Shown here piece after piece: positions 34,994 to 44,985 of a DNA stretch of 64,000 nt; the stretch's first letter is position 1; every line of letters begins with the position of its first letter. The notes under the pieces were generated by a model, which was given only the letters and a program-made list of their open reading frames with translations, was not told the DNA's origin and searched no databases. The position numbers were made by a program, and so were the translations under genes. The stretch spans positions 1-64,000 of the forward strand of contig CAPYID010000005.1 in NCBI GenBank assembly GCA_948739805.1, written 5' to 3'. The DNA is from an uncultured Clostridia bacterium. Its GTDB lineage: Bacteria > Bacillota > Clostridia > TANB77 > CAG-508.

Positions 34994-35497
34994 TTAATCA
35001 TTATTTAAACTATTATAAAAACTTTTCTTATACTCCTCTATTTTTTCATTGTCTACTTTACCAATTTTAAATATTATTTGTTCATTTAAAATTTTATATA
35101 CGATATCTGTTTTTACTATACTATCTTTATGAAGATTATTCATTTTGTCTTTTTCTAATAATTTATTAGTAGTAAATTTCAATTTATTTAAGTTAGAAGA
35201 TATTAACATTCCAAAGTTCTCAATAGGAACTGCTGTATTATCTTGATCTATTATTACAAAAAAATGATTATTTCCAATTCTTCCATCAGAATAACTATAT
35301 TCTCTAACAAATACAATATCTCCAACATCATAATTTTCATTATAGTTCTCTTTAGCTTCTTTTATGACATTTTCAATTTTTCCTTTATGCCATTCATCTT
35401 CTACTGGATATTCTTCAAATGCTTCTTTTAAATCTCTAACTTTATTATATTCATATGCTATTTTTAGAAAATCACTTAAATCTTCTTTCATTTTCAT
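34994..35497 (-). CDS. PemK/MazF-like protein with N-terminal helical extension
   Basis: The C-terminal 110 residues resemble the SH3-like MazF/PemK fold: [20 protein letters not shown], then [13 protein letters not shown] and a final helix. The first 50 residues ([20 protein letters not shown]) form a separate acidic helical segment, which could be a built-in antitoxin-like part since no separate antitoxin gene is present. MazF-type proteins are ribosome-independent endoribonucleases; activity here is a guess, and the usual arginine-rich active site is not obvious. It directly precedes tsaD. Confidence 0.5.
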   Translation of the reverse strand: MKMKEDLSDFLKIAYEYNKVRDLKEAFEEYPVEDEWHKGKIENVIKEAKENYNENYDVGDIVFVREYSYSDGRIGNNHFFVIIDQDNTAVPIENFGMLISSNLNKLKFTTNKLLEKDKMNNLHKDSIVKTDIVYKILNEQIIFKIGKVDNEKIEEYKKSFYNSLNND

Positions 35498-35620
35498 CTA
35501 ATATCCTTTCATTTGACATTATTTAAAACTAATGTCTTTTTCTATACTTCAATTTTAATCATCTTGCAAAATCGTTTTGCTCTTTGTTATTTTCATTTAA
35601 AGACTTCTAATTTCTAGCCT

Positions 35621-36349
35621 TTAGAACCACGATAATAATAGTCCTACTGCAGTAACTATTGCTTGGTATATACCAGTCATAATAGGGGCTATTATAATAC
35701 TTGATAAATTTGTAATCCATAATACTAAAAACGCCATATAAAACCACATTTCGTGGTCATATATCCAATTTCTAACATTATATGGCATAAATCTTATAAA
35801 TATTTTTGAACCATCTAATGGTGGTAATGGTATTAAGTTAAATACCCCTAATCCTATATTCATTATAATAGCAGATTGAATCATTGTTAAGATAACTCTA
35901 CCTGGTGTAGTGGATAAAAATGAAGCTACTGCAAATTTTAAGATTAATCCATCAATTAAAGTAAGTATAAATGCTATTATAAAATTCATTAAAGGACCTG
36001 CTAAAGATACTAATGCTTCTCCATTTCTTCTATATTTTGGATTGAAATTACTTGAGTCTATTTGTACAGGTCTTCCCCAACCAATTCCACAGAACATTAA
36101 CATCATAATTCCTATTGGATCTAAATGTTTTAATGGATCTATACTTAGTCTTCCTTGTCTAAGTGGAGTATCATCTCCTAATCTTACTGCCATCCATGCA
36201 TGTGCAAATTCATGCAATGAAATTGCAATTATTACTCCTGGAATTGTTAATAATAAAGATAATAACCCTGCTGTTCCCATATTAACAACATTAAAAATTA
36301 CTATTATAGCAATAATTAAATATACTGCTCTTTTATCAAAACTAAACAT
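35621..36349 (-). CDS. Site-2 protease (M50 family)
   Basis: A membrane-embedded zinc metalloprotease of the YwhC/SpoIVFB type. The 242-residue protein has four to five hydrophobic segments. The HExxH zinc site is in ISLHEFAHAWMAVRLGDDTP, and the third ligand region is NLIPLPPLDGSKIF. Such proteases cut membrane proteins such as anti-sigma factors within the bilayer. The segment DDTPLRQGRLSIDPLKHLDP between the two motifs is typical of the compact subfamily. No PDZ domain. Its substrate is unknown. Gene spacing suggests transcription with the upstream fic gene. Confidence 0.92.
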   Translation of the reverse strand: MFSFDKRAVYLIIAIIVIFNVVNMGTAGLLSLLLTIPGVIIAISLHEFAHAWMAVRLGDDTPLRQGRLSIDPLKHLDPIGIMMLMFCGIGWGRPVQIDSSNFNPKYRRNGEALVSLAGPLMNFIIAFILTLIDGLILKFAVASFLSTTPGRVILTMIQSAIIMNIGLGVFNLIPLPPLDGSKIFIRFMPYNVRNWIYDHEMWFYMAFLVLWITNLSSIIIAPIMTGIYQAIVTAVGLLLSWF

Positions 36350-36380
36350 TAAATATCCTCCTAAGTATTACTTTTATATT

Positions 36381-36986
36381 TTATAACTCATCTATATTAA
36401 ATGATAAGTAACCTTCATATAAATAGCTATTGTCTATGCCTTTCATATATACTTCTCTATCATTTACTTTGTCAGTTAGACTTTGTTTTAATAATTCTTT
36501 TATTTCTGTATCTTTGATAGGACTACGTTCCATCGCAAGCAAGTAGTCTGTTTTGTCTACTTTTCTCCAATCAATTACTAAATTCAACTCTTTTTTTAAA
36601 ATTAAATCTAGCCAAATCCTCATACTTCTTCCATTTCCTTCTCTAAATGGATGTGCAATATTCATTTCTACATATTTTTCTATTATCTCTTCGTATGTTG
36701 ATTGTGGCATTTTTTCAATATTTTTAATCGCTTCTTCAAGATAAACAAGAGGCGTAAATCTAAAATTTCCTTTTGCTATATTTACTTTTCTTAAATTTCC
36801 TGCAAATTCATATATTTCTTCAAATAAATATTTATGAATTTTCTTTAAAGTTTCAAACGTTCCTGCTTCTAATATATTTAAATATCCTGTTTCAAACATT
36901 TCTTTTGCATGCATTTTGCTTATCCTTTCTTCTTCTCTTGCTAGTTCTGTTTGGTCAGTAATATTCAATTTGTTTTCTAAAATCAT
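36381..36986 (-). CDS. Fic-domain protein (AMPylase-like)
   Basis: Fic enzymes usually transfer AMP from ATP to a hydroxyl group on target proteins. The full catalytic motif HPFREGNGRSMRIW is present, with the catalytic histidine and the phosphate-binding GNGR. Upstream lie the flap region (KGNFRFTPLVYLEEAIKNIE) and a helical N-terminus (LTDQTELAREEERISK-like segment). The 201-residue length fits the single-domain bacterial type acting as a toxin. No antitoxin gene of the VbhA kind is adjacent; the gene may be self-inhibited or regulated otherwise. The ATG follows AGGGAGGTAAAC. Confidence 0.88.
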   Translation of the reverse strand: MILENKLNITDQTELAREEERISKMHAKEMFETGYLNILEAGTFETLKKIHKYLFEEIYEFAGNLRKVNIAKGNFRFTPLVYLEEAIKNIEKMPQSTYEEIIEKYVEMNIAHPFREGNGRSMRIWLDLILKKELNLVIDWRKVDKTDYLLAMERSPIKDTEIKELLKQSLTDKVNDREVYMKGIDNSYLYEGYLSFNIDEL

Positions 36987-37055
36987 GTTTACCTCCCTAG
37001 GCAATCTTTTTCTTTTATAAATTCTACAAATTCTATCTGAAAAATATAACTATTT

Positions 37056-37098
37056 AAAGTATATACATTATATACTAATATTTCTTTGAAATCAAGGG
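37056..37098. repeat. 43-bp dispersed repeat, copy 1
   Basis: The sequence around ACATTATATACTAATATT ... ATCAAGGG recurs at 41307-41349 with four differences. It lies downstream of the ftsH-like gene. Copy 2 runs into a REP-like palindrome. Origin unknown. Confidence 0.7.
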
Positions 37099-37130
37099 CA
37101 GATTATAAAATCATAGTACAATATACAAAG

Positions 37131-37152
37131 CCCCTAGAAAACATCCTAGGGG
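37131..37152 (-). terminator. Terminator downstream of the ftsH-like gene
   Basis: CCCCTAG, 8-base loop, CTAGGGG, then CTTTGTATATT on the minus strand. A second weaker hairpin (CTAAACT/AGTTTAG) lies between it and the stop codon. Confidence 0.65.
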
Positions 37153-37207
37153 TATGCTAATAAACCGCTAAACTCTAAAAACTTAAGTTTAGTTTTTTAT
37201 AGAACGA

Positions 37208-38983
37208 CTATTCATTGTACTCAATATAGATTTGTTGTATCTCCTCTTTTGTCACAGTTTCTTTCTCAATTAAAGCTTGTATTAAGTTCTCTACCAGTTC
37301 TTGGTTATTTTGTATTAACCTTGAGGCTTCTTTTTCTGCCTCTTTTATTGTCTGATAGATTTTATCATTTATATTACTTACCATTTTTTCACTTAGGAGA
37401 TAATTTATTGATTTAATACTCTCCAGTGAAATTGGTCCAAATTCTGACATTCCGTATACAGAAACCATTTTTGTTGCAATTTCAGTTGCTTTTTCAATGT
37501 CTGTAGAAGCTCTTGTTGAAATATCACCAATGATGATGTTTTCAGCTACGAACCCAGCCATCAAAACTGCTAATTTTTCTTTTAGCTGTTTCTTACTACT
37601 GTACTTTTTATCATCATTCATATCATTCAAGGTGTATCCTTCTCCCGTATTATGCGGAATTATTGATACTTCCTTAATATTAGGCTGAGTAGGCATCAAT
37701 AAACTCACTATTACATGACCAGCTTCATGAGTGGCTATTACCTTTTTTTCTTCTTCCGACATATTACTATTAAGCTTTTTAAGACCTACAGTAATCTTAT
37801 TAAAAGCTTCATTTAAGTCTTGATTAGAAATTGCTGTATGCTGATTTCTTGCAGCATGAATGGCGGCTTCATTTAATAAATTTTCCAGCTGAGCTCCAGA
37901 GAAGCCAACTGTGTTTTTAGCAATACGCTCCAAACACACATCCTCAAAAAGCGGTTTATTTCTAGAATGTACTTCAAGAATAGCTTTTCTACCACGAACA
38001 TCAGGCAAACCAATATGAATAATTCTATCAAATCTGCCAGGCCGTGTAAGTGCTGGATCAAGAATATCTATACGATTCGTTGCGGCAAAAATGATGATGT
38101 CATTTCTATTCTTAAAGCCATCAAGTTCTGTCAAAAGTTGTGCTATAGTGTGATTTATCTCACTATCTCCCCCTTGACTATCATCTCTCCGTTTTCCACC
38201 AATGGCATCTATCTCATCTATAAATATAATACATGGTGCTTTTTGCCTCGCCTCTGTAAAAAGTTCTCTTATATTCCTTGCACCAACACCAATATATTTA
38301 TTTATAAACTCAGAGCCACTAGCTGAGATAAAAGATACTCCTGCTTCTCCTGCAACTGCCTTAGCCATAAGCGTCTTTCCTGTGCCTGGTTCTCCATAAA
38401 GGAGTACACCTTTTGGAATCTTTGCACCAATTTTTGTATACTTCTCTGAGTTTTTTAAAAAATCAATAATTTCAAATAGTTCACTCTTTTCCTCACCAAG
38501 TGCCGCAACATCATCAAACGTTACCTCTGTATCTTGTACTTCTCCTGTTGTACTGCATGATTTTACTTCTTTCTTTTTTTTCCATTGATATATCTTATAT
38601 ATGAAGTAAATAATACATATTATTATAAAGACTTTGAGTAGCCTTAGAGATGAAAAAATCCGGTGATTTTTTTCAATAATTTTAACATCATTCTCCTCAG
38701 CATGATCTAGCAAATAATGACGCTCATACATGCTTTGCACTATATACTTTCTTTTCGAAGCATCTGCATATCCATCAGCACCTCGTAGTGTAATTATTGC
38801 AAAGTCTGAATCTTCATCAAACTCAATAGAATAAACTACACCTGAGCTAATAGCATTAAGACAAGCTCCATAATTTATCTTATTATTGTAAAATAATTCT
38901 GGGAATATAATATAGGATATTACTCCTATAAATAGTAAAACTGAAAAAATAACTGAACTTACATTTTTGTAAATTTTTAACAT
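37208..38983 (-). CDS. ftsH: FtsH-type membrane AAA+ zinc protease
   Basis: FtsH degrades misfolded membrane and short-lived cytoplasmic proteins. The 591-residue protein has two membrane helices near residues 8-26 and 113-130 flanking an extracytoplasmic domain. An AAA+ module follows (Walker A LLYGEPGTGKT, Walker B IIFIDEIDAIG, second-region ATNRIDILDPALTRPGRFDR), then the zinc site HEAGH and a C-terminal helical domain. It is shorter at the C-terminus than B. subtilis FtsH. Codon and base usage (for example GCAGGCCGTG-like strings) is clearly less AT-biased than neighbouring genes, so this may be an acquired, extra copy. It is framed by the 43-bp repeats at 37.1 and 41.3 kb. Confidence 0.92.
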   Translation of the reverse strand: MLKIYKNVSSVIFSVLLFIGVISYIIFPELFYNNKINYGACLNAISSGVVYSIEFDEDSDFAIITLRGADGYADASKRKYIVQSMYERHYLLDHAEENDVKIIEKNHRIFSSLRLLKVFIIICIIYFIYKIYQWKKKKEVKSCSTTGEVQDTEVTFDDVAALGEEKSELFEIIDFLKNSEKYTKIGAKIPKGVLLYGEPGTGKTLMAKAVAGEAGVSFISASGSEFINKYIGVGARNIRELFTEARQKAPCIIFIDEIDAIGGKRRDDSQGGDSEINHTIAQLLTELDGFKNRNDIIIFAATNRIDILDPALTRPGRFDRIIHIGLPDVRGRKAILEVHSRNKPLFEDVCLERIAKNTVGFSGAQLENLLNEAAIHAARNQHTAISNQDLNEAFNKITVGLKKLNSNMSEEEKKVIATHEAGHVIVSLLMPTQPNIKEVSIIPHNTGEGYTLNDMNDDKKYSSKKQLKEKLAVLMAGFVAENIIIGDISTRASTDIEKATEIATKMVSVYGMSEFGPISLESIKSINYLLSEKMVSNINDKIYQTIKEAEKEASRLIQNNQELVENLIQALIEKETVTKEEIQQIYIEYNE

Positions 38984-39096
38984 TTGATGTCTCCTCCATT
39001 TTCTTTTATTTTTTTGCTATGCATCGTTCTATAAAATTTTCAATGTACAACTTAAAGTCAAATCTATTTTATCACTTTTTTATGTAAATTTCAATG

Positions 39097-41247
39097 TTAA
39101 ATGAATTTTTTTACATTCTTCTGTATCTCATCTTCCATCTCTTGCATTGCTTCAAGTGTGTTTTGTAGTAATTCATCTAATTCCCATCCTAAAGTATTTG
39201 CCCCCTTATCAATTATCTCCCTTGAACATCCTGCTGCAAACTTTTTGTCTTTATATTTTTTCTTTAGGCTTTTTAATTCCATATCTTTTGTACTTTGTGA
39301 TGGTCTCATTTTTGCTGCTGCCCATATTAATCCTGATAATTCGTCTATTGCAAATAATATCTTTTCCATTTGATGTTCTGGCTCAATATCAGAACAGATT
39401 CCATATCCATGACTACATATTGCATGTATTAATTCATCATTTGCATTAATTTCCTTTAATAATTCTGGTGCTTTTTTACAATGTTCTTCTGGATACTTTT
39501 CATAATCTATATCATGTAATAATCCTGCTAGTCCCCAAAATTCTTCATTTTCATTATATTTTTTTGCAAAATATTTCATTATTTGTTCAACTGTAAGCGC
39601 ATGTCTTATATGAAATTCTTCTTTGTTATATCTTTTTAATAATTTTATTGCTTCTTCTCTATCTATTTTTGTTTCAAAGTTATTATTCTTACTAACAGAT
39701 TCCGTTTTCTCTTTAACTTCAACATTTTTTGACCTTTTCTCATTTGCATTATTAAATGGTTTCATAGTTGGGAAAAATATTATATCTCTTATTGATGCAG
39801 AGTCTGTTAATAACATTATTAATCTGTCTAATCCTATTCCCATTCCTCCTGTTGGTGGTAACCCTATTTCTAGTGCATTAACAAAGTCTTCATCCATTCC
39901 TCCTGCTTCTTCATCTCCTTTTTCTTTTGCTTCTACTTGTTTCATAAATCTTTCATATTGGTCTATTGCGTCATTTAGTTCTGAGTAAGCATTTCCATAT
40001 TCTCTTCCGCCTATAAATAATTCAAATCTTTCTACTAGACTTGGATTATCTTTTTTTCTTTTTGTAAGTGGTGATATTTCTACTGGATAGTCTATTATAA
40101 ATGTTGGCTGAATTAATGTTTCTTCAACAAAAGTTTCAAAGAATTCATTAATTATATGTCCTCTTGTGCTTTTATATTCTTCATATTCTACACCTTTTTC
40201 TTTTGCTAGATTTTGCGCTTCTTCATCTGTTTTAACTTTGTTAAAGTCAACGCCTGTTATTTCTTTAATTGCGTCTATCATTGTAATTCTTCTCCATGAT
40301 GGAGTTAAATCTATATCTGTTCCTTGATAGCTTATTTTAGTTGTTCCTAAAGCATTTTGCGCAACAGTAGAAATTAATTGTTCTGCTATGTTCATCATGT
40401 CATTATAGTCTTCATATGCAGAATAAAATTCCATTACTGTGAATTCTGGATTGTGCTTAATGTCCATTCCTTCATTTCTAAAGTTTTTACCAATCTCATA
40501 TACTTTATCAAATCCACCAACTATTAATCTTTTTAAGTTTAATTCTGGTGCAATTCTTAAATACATTTGTAAGTCTAAAGTATTATGATGTGTAATAAAA
40601 GGTCTTGCAGCATCACCTGTTGCTACTGTTGTAAGCATTGGCGTCTCTACTTCCATATATCCTCTTTCGTCCATAAAGTTTCTAATTTCTTTTAATATTT
40701 TGCTTCTCTTTATAAATGCTTCTTTTACTTCTGGATTTACTATTAAATCAAGATATCTTTGTCTATATCTTAAGTCTTCATTTTTTAATCCATGAAATTT
40801 TTCTGGCAGTGGTCTTAAAGATTTTGTAAGTAATATTGCTTCTTTTGCATGTATTGATATTTCTTCTGTTTTTGTTTTAAATACAAAGCCCTTTATTCCA
40901 ATTATATCTCCAATATCCCATGTTTTAAATGATTTATATTCCTCTTCTCCTATATCATTTATGCTTATATAACTTTGGATTTTTCCTTCACTGTCTTGTA
41001 ATGTACAAAAAGAGGCTTTTCCCATTATTCTTTTTGCTATTATTCGTCCTGCAATACTTACATCTTTTTCTTCTAATTCTTCATAATTATGTTTTATTTG
41101 TTTACTTGTATGTGTTCTATCATATTTTGTTATTGCAAATGGGTCTTGTCCGTTTTTTTGTAATTCAAATAATTTTTCCTTTCTAATTTGTATTAGATGA
41201 TTTTCGTCTACTTCTTGTTCTACATTATTATTTTGTTGTTCACTCAT
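39097..41247 (-). CDS. lysS: Lysyl-tRNA synthetase fused to a C-terminal HD domain
   Basis: Residues to about 500 form a complete class II lysyl-tRNA synthetase: an OB-fold anticodon domain ([20 protein letters not shown]), motif 2 [15 protein letters not shown] and motif 3 [13 protein letters not shown]. It is followed by a linker and about 190 residues of an HD hydrolase-type domain, starting with [20 protein letters not shown] and including [15 protein letters not shown] and AICSHGYGI. LysRS proteins usually end near motif 3. The HD domain may act on nucleotides or be regulatory; it is present in the reading frame with no stop or shift. The ATG behind GAAGGGAAATG was used. Confidence 0.93.
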   Translation of the reverse strand: MSEQQNNNVEQEVDENHLIQIRKEKLFELQKNGQDPFAITKYDRTHTSKQIKHNYEELEEKDVSIAGRIIAKRIMGKASFCTLQDSEGKIQSYISINDIGEEEYKSFKTWDIGDIIGIKGFVFKTKTEEISIHAKEAILLTKSLRPLPEKFHGLKNEDLRYRQRYLDLIVNPEVKEAFIKRSKILKEIRNFMDERGYMEVETPMLTTVATGDAARPFITHHNTLDLQMYLRIAPELNLKRLIVGGFDKVYEIGKNFRNEGMDIKHNPEFTVMEFYSAYEDYNDMMNIAEQLISTVAQNALGTTKISYQGTDIDLTPSWRRITMIDAIKEITGVDFNKVKTDEEAQNLAKEKGVEYEEYKSTRGHIINEFFETFVEETLIQPTFIIDYPVEISPLTKRKKDNPSLVERFELFIGGREYGNAYSELNDAIDQYERFMKQVEAKEKGDEEAGGMDEDFVNALEIGLPPTGGMGIGLDRLIMLLTDSASIRDIIFFPTMKPFNNANEKRSKNVEVKEKTESVSKNNNFETKIDREEAIKLLKRYNKEEFHIRHALTVEQIMKYFAKKYNENEEFWGLAGLLHDIDYEKYPEEHCKKAPELLKEINANDELIHAICSHGYGICSDIEPEHQMEKILFAIDELSGLIWAAAKMRPSQSTKDMELKSLKKKYKDKKFAAGCSREIIDKGANTLGWELDELLQNTLEAMQEMEDEIQKNVKKFI

Positions 41248-41306
41248 ATGATCACATTTCCCTTCTATTCTATATTTAATTAATCTTTTTTCCTTTCTAA
41301 ATTTGT

Positions 41307-41349
41307 AAAGTAGATACATTATATACTAATATTGCTTTAAAATCAAGGG
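41307..41349. repeat. 43-bp dispersed repeat, copy 2
   Basis: Matches 37056-37098 at 39 of 43 positions. It extends without a gap into the palindrome at 41347-41370. It lies upstream of lysS and downstream of recA, in the non-coding gap. Confidence 0.7.
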
Positions 41350-41370
41350 GCACATCACATTATGTGCCCC
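41347..41370. repeat. REP-like palindrome, GGGGCACAT type
   Basis: GGGGCACAT, 6-base loop, ATGTGCCCC. It belongs to the GGGCAC family and sits six bases after the recA stop codon, where it can also terminate recA. Confidence 0.65.
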
Positions 41371-41376
41371 TCTAAG

Positions 41377-42435
41377 TTATTCTTCTGGTTCTTCATCTTC
41401 TTCTTGATTTTCATTTTCGTTTGTTAAACTGTTTTCAAATGCTTTATTGAAATTATCTCTTACTTTCTTTTCTATTTCATTTGTTATGTCTGGATTTTCT
41501 AATAAGTATTTTTTTGTGTTTTCTCTTCCTTGTGCTATTTTATCTCCATTATAACTAAACCATGAACCACTTTTTTCTATTATATCAAGGTTTACTGCTA
41601 AGTCTAGTATATTTCCTTCTCTAGATATTCCTTTACCGTATAAAATATCAAATTCGGCTTCTCTAAATGGTGGAGCTACTTTGTTTTTAACGACTTTTAC
41701 TTTTGCTCTATTTCCTACAACTTCTCCATCTTGTTTTATGTTTTCTACTTTTCTTATATCTAATCTTACTGATGCATAATATTTTAATGCTCTTCCTCCT
41801 GTTGTTGTTTCAGGGTTTCCAAACATTACTCCAACTTTTTCTCTTAATTGATTTATGAAGATTATAACTGTTTTTGATTTGTTTACTGCTCCTGCAAGTT
41901 TTCTTAATGCTTGAGACATTAGTCTTGCTTGTAAACCAATGTGTGAGTCTCCCATGTCTCCATCTATTTCTGCCTTTGGTACTAATGCTGCTACTGAGTC
42001 TACAACTATTACATCTAGTGCACCGCTTCTTATTAATGCTTCTGTTATTTCTAATGCTTGTTCTCCTGTATCTGGTTGTGATACTATTAAATTATCTATA
42101 TCTACTCCTAGATGTTTTGCATATACTGGATCTAGTGCATGTTCTGCATCTATAAATGCTACTTCTCCTTGCTCTTTTTGTGCTTCTGCTATTATGTGTA
42201 ATGCTAAAGTTGTTTTTCCTGATGATTCTGGTCCATATATTTCTATTATTCTTCCTCTTGGAACTCCTCCAATTCCTAAAGCAACGTCTAAGCTTAATGC
42301 TCCTGTTGATATTGCTTCTATTTCCATTGCCTTAAAGTCTCCTAACTTCATTACAGAACCTTTTCCAAATTGTTTTTCTATTTGCCCCATTGCTACTTCT
42401 AAGGCTTTTTTTCTTTCATTATTTGTTTCACTCAT
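41377..42435 (-). CDS. recA: Recombinase RecA
   Basis: RecA forms the ATP-dependent filament on single-stranded DNA for recombination and LexA cleavage. The 352-residue protein has Walker [10 protein letters not shown], Walker [11 protein letters not shown], loop L1 [16 protein letters not shown] and loop L2 [20 protein letters not shown]. The usual acidic tail ([14 protein letters not shown]) closes it. A consensus promoter and a LexA-type operator stand upstream, so induction by DNA damage is likely. A REP-like palindrome follows the stop. Confidence 0.98.
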   Translation of the reverse strand: MSETNNERKKALEVAMGQIEKQFGKGSVMKLGDFKAMEIEAISTGALSLDVALGIGGVPRGRIIEIYGPESSGKTTLALHIIAEAQKEQGEVAFIDAEHALDPVYAKHLGVDIDNLIVSQPDTGEQALEITEALIRSGALDVIVVDSVAALVPKAEIDGDMGDSHIGLQARLMSQALRKLAGAVNKSKTVIIFINQLREKVGVMFGNPETTTGGRALKYYASVRLDIRKVENIKQDGEVVGNRAKVKVVKNKVAPPFREAEFDILYGKGISREGNILDLAVNLDIIEKSGSWFSYNGDKIAQGRENTKKYLLENPDITNEIEKKVRDNFNKAFENSLTNENENQEEDEEPEE

Positions 42436-42463
42436 TAATTTTCATTCCTTTCGATTTTGTTTT

Positions 42464-42477
42464 AAAACGTATGTTTG
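42464..42477 (-). promoter_or_regulatory. LexA/DinR operator of recA
   Basis: On the minus strand CAAACATACGTTTT matches the Gram-positive LexA box CGAACRNRYGTTCG at 11 of 14 positions. It lies just downstream of the -10 box, covering the likely transcription start. Confidence 0.75.
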
Positions 42478-42481
42478 TTTC

Positions 42482-42510
42482 AATATATACCATTAGACAT
42501 TTTTTGTCAA
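42482..42510 (-). promoter_or_regulatory. Promoter of recA
   Basis: TTGACA, 17 bp, TATATT on the minus strand, with the LexA box directly downstream. Confidence 0.8.
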
Positions 42511-42623
42511 CAGTTTTTTTGATTTTTTTTATTTTGTTTTTTTATACCATCCACTTTTAAAGATATAACATTGATATTTTCCATTACATTAATGTTTTTA
42601 ATAATTGATTTTATTTTTAAATT

Positions 42624-44090
42624 CTATATTTCAAAATAAAATTCTACACCATTTTCTTTATTTTCTACACCGTATTTTTTTCCTGTTCTTTCCATTATCG
42701 CTTTTACTAATGCTAGTCCTATTCCTGTTCCTCCATCTTGCCTGTTTCTCGATTCATCAACTTTATAAAATCTTTTCCATATTCTTTCTAAGTCTTCTTC
42801 TTTTATGTTTTCTCCTGTATTAAATACTGATATTCTTGTTTTGTTATCTTTCTGCTCTATTTCTATTTTTATTTCTTTTTTTCCTTCTATTTCTTTTGCA
42901 TTTTTTATAGCATTTGTAAAATAATTATTTATTATTTGCTCAGTATAGAATTCATCTGCATTTATAATGACTTTTTCATCTTTGTTATATATCACATTTA
43001 CTTTTTTTTCGTCAATGATTACCTGTGATTTTCTTATGATTTCAGATATTAGTTCTGTTATATCGAATTCTGAATTGTTAAGTTCTAATGCTCCATATTC
43101 TATTTTTATTAGTTCTAATAGTTTTTTTACTAAGACATCCATTTTATTTGATTCGTCTAGTATTACTTCTGCATAGAATTTTCTGCTTTCTTCATCATTT
43201 GCAACATTTTCTACTAATCCTTCTGCATATCCTTGTATCAATGCTATTGGAGTTTTTAGCTCATGTGATACATCTGATATAAATTGCTTTCTCATTTCAT
43301 CTGTTTTAGATTTTTCTTCTATATCTTTTTCTAATTCTATATTAGTGTTTCTTAATTGTTTTATTGTTTTTTCCATTGTGTTTGACATTACATTTATGCT
43401 TTTTCCTAAATTGTCTATTTCATCATTAGTTTTAGTTTCTTTGTATTTAGAACTAAAGTCTAATCTAGACATTTTTCTTGCAACTTCATTTAATTGTAAT
43501 ATTGGTTCTGTAAATCTCTTAGATATTATTACTACTATGATACCACTTATAATTAATGTGATGATACCTATTAATTGTAAAAAAGTATTTGATATTTTTA
43601 CACTTTCCTTTATTGCTGCTATAGGAACTCTTATATATAGTTTATATTCGTTATCTAGTGTTGCTGTTAAATATATGAATTTATATCCTGTAGTGATGTC
43701 TTGTGATTGATTTATTATTATTTTATCTCCTGAATATATTGCACTTGCATTATGTAAAAATTCTCTTTTTATTATTATACTCATATAACTTGGTGTGAAA
43801 TCATTATTTGACATATAGACTGTTGCATTATATGGTGTTGTTATTAATATTTCGAAATTATTATTTATTTCCATTTCTTGCAGTTTTGAATCTATATCTG
43901 TTGTTTCTTCACTATTATAATAAAAGTTTATCGTTTTATATGCTTCTAATAGATTATTTTCCTTTGAGTATATATAAAATCTTTCTAATATAATATTATT
44001 AGCTATTATAAATAGTACTATTATTATAGTGAGTGTTATACTTAATGTTAAAAATAGTCTTGTCCTTATTGATTTCATTTTGTTTGGCAT
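42624..44090 (-). CDS. Membrane sensor histidine kinase
   Basis: A 488-residue kinase with an N-terminal membrane helix (LFLTLSITLTIIIVLFIIAN), an extracellular sensor region of about 130 residues and a second helix (LIGIITLIISGIIVVIISKR). A HAMP linker follows, then the phospho-acceptor H-box FISDVSHELKTPIALIQGYA. The ATP domain has N-box NYFTNAIKNA and G-box GGTGIGLALVKAI. It is the partner of the response regulator 12 bp upstream. The signal is unknown; the layout resembles cell-envelope sensors. Confidence 0.93.
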   Translation of the reverse strand: MPNKMKSIRTRLFLTLSITLTIIIVLFIIANNIILERFYIYSKENNLLEAYKTINFYYNSEETTDIDSKLQEMEINNNFEILITTPYNATVYMSNNDFTPSYMSIIIKREFLHNASAIYSGDKIIINQSQDITTGYKFIYLTATLDNEYKLYIRVPIAAIKESVKISNTFLQLIGIITLIISGIIVVIISKRFTEPILQLNEVARKMSRLDFSSKYKETKTNDEIDNLGKSINVMSNTMEKTIKQLRNTNIELEKDIEEKSKTDEMRKQFISDVSHELKTPIALIQGYAEGLVENVANDEESRKFYAEVILDESNKMDVLVKKLLELIKIEYGALELNNSEFDITELISEIIRKSQVIIDEKKVNVIYNKDEKVIINADEFYTEQIINNYFTNAIKNAKEIEGKKEIKIEIEQKDNKTRISVFNTGENIKEEDLERIWKRFYKVDESRNRQDGGTGIGLALVKAIMERTGKKYGVENKENGVEFYFEI

Positions 44091-44102
44091 TTTTTATTCC
44101 CC

Positions 44103-44786
44103 TTATTTTACTTCAAATTTATATCCAATTCCTCTTACTGTTTTTATGTATTTTCCTTTTTTACCTAGTTTATGCCTAATCTTTTTTATATGACTATCAA
44201 TTGTTCTTGAGTCACCATAATAATCATAATTCCAAACATTATTAAGTATTTTATCTCTTGAAAGTGCAACTCCTACATTGTCTAACAAATATTTAAGTAA
44301 TTCATATTCTCTTAAACTCATTTCTACATTTTTACCATCAACTGTAACAGTTCTTGCTTTATCATCAATTTCTATTCCAGATTTATCAATATTTTCGTTT
44401 GGCTTTTCTGATACTTTTCCCCTTTTTAATATTGCTTCTACACGTGCTACTAATATTTTAGGACTAAATGGTTTTGAAATATATTCATCTGCTCCTAGTT
44501 CAAATCCAAATAGTTCATCTTGTTCTTCTCCTCTTGCTGTTAACATTATAATTGGTACTTGTGATGTTTGCCTTATTTGTCTTAATACTGACCATCCATC
44601 AAGTTTTGGCATCATTACATCAAGTACTATTAAAGATATAGTGTCTTTTTCTATATTAAATATTTCTAGTGCTTGTTCTCCATCCTTTGCTTGTAGTATT
44701 TTATATTCCTTTTTTTCTAAAAAGTCTTTAATTAATGTTCTCATTCTTTGTTCATCATCTACAATTAATATTGTACTATTTTTCAT
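44103..44786 (-). CDS. OmpR-family response regulator
   Basis: The 227-residue regulator has a receiver domain with acidic pocket ILIVDDEQRM, phospho-acceptor aspartate in LIVLDVMMPKLDGWSVL, the switch threonine in IIMLTARGEE and lysine in YISKPF. A winged-helix output domain follows (MSLREYELLKYLLDNVGVAL, RTIDSHIKKIRHKLGKKGKY, IKTVRGIGYKFEV). It is encoded just before its kinase. The start with a GGAG site 10 bases ahead was used; an upstream ATG would overlap AGGAG. Target genes are not known. Confidence 0.94.
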   Translation of the reverse strand: MKNSTILIVDDEQRMRTLIKDFLEKKEYKILQAKDGEQALEIFNIEKDTISLIVLDVMMPKLDGWSVLRQIRQTSQVPIIMLTARGEEQDELFGFELGADEYISKPFSPKILVARVEAILKRGKVSEKPNENIDKSGIEIDDKARTVTVDGKNVEMSLREYELLKYLLDNVGVALSRDKILNNVWNYDYYGDSRTIDSHIKKIRHKLGKKGKYIKTVRGIGYKFEVK

Positions 44787-44852
44787 AATCAATTTCTCCA
44801 TCTCCTAAATTTGTTCTTCGTATGCTACAATTTTAAGCCAATCAATTGTATT

Positions 44853-44876
44853 GCAGAGGCAGTCCTCGCATCTGCC
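44853..44876. repeat. Imperfect REP-like palindrome
   Basis: GCAGA and TCTGC frame an inner imperfect stem, in the gap between the response regulator gene and the 115-residue gene. It is weaker than the other members and does not have the GGGCAC core. Confidence 0.35.
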
Positions 44877-44952
44877 CAAATATAAAAAACAATCAATTAT
44901 ATTTATATTATCATTTATATAGGAATTTTATATATTATTTATGTGAATTTTA

Positions 44953-44985
44953 TGTAAAAGGACACGATTTACCGTGCCCTTTACA
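44953..44985. repeat. REP-like palindrome, GGACACG type
   Basis: TGTAAAAGGACACG pairs with CGTGCCCTTTACA with one bulge and one mismatch. It overlaps the stop codon of the 115-residue gene, so it may also terminate that transcript. Confidence 0.55.

Noticed and set aside
41248..41346. Searched the lysS leader for a T-box
   Set aside because: The leader is too short and has neither a T-box sequence nor the expected stem.
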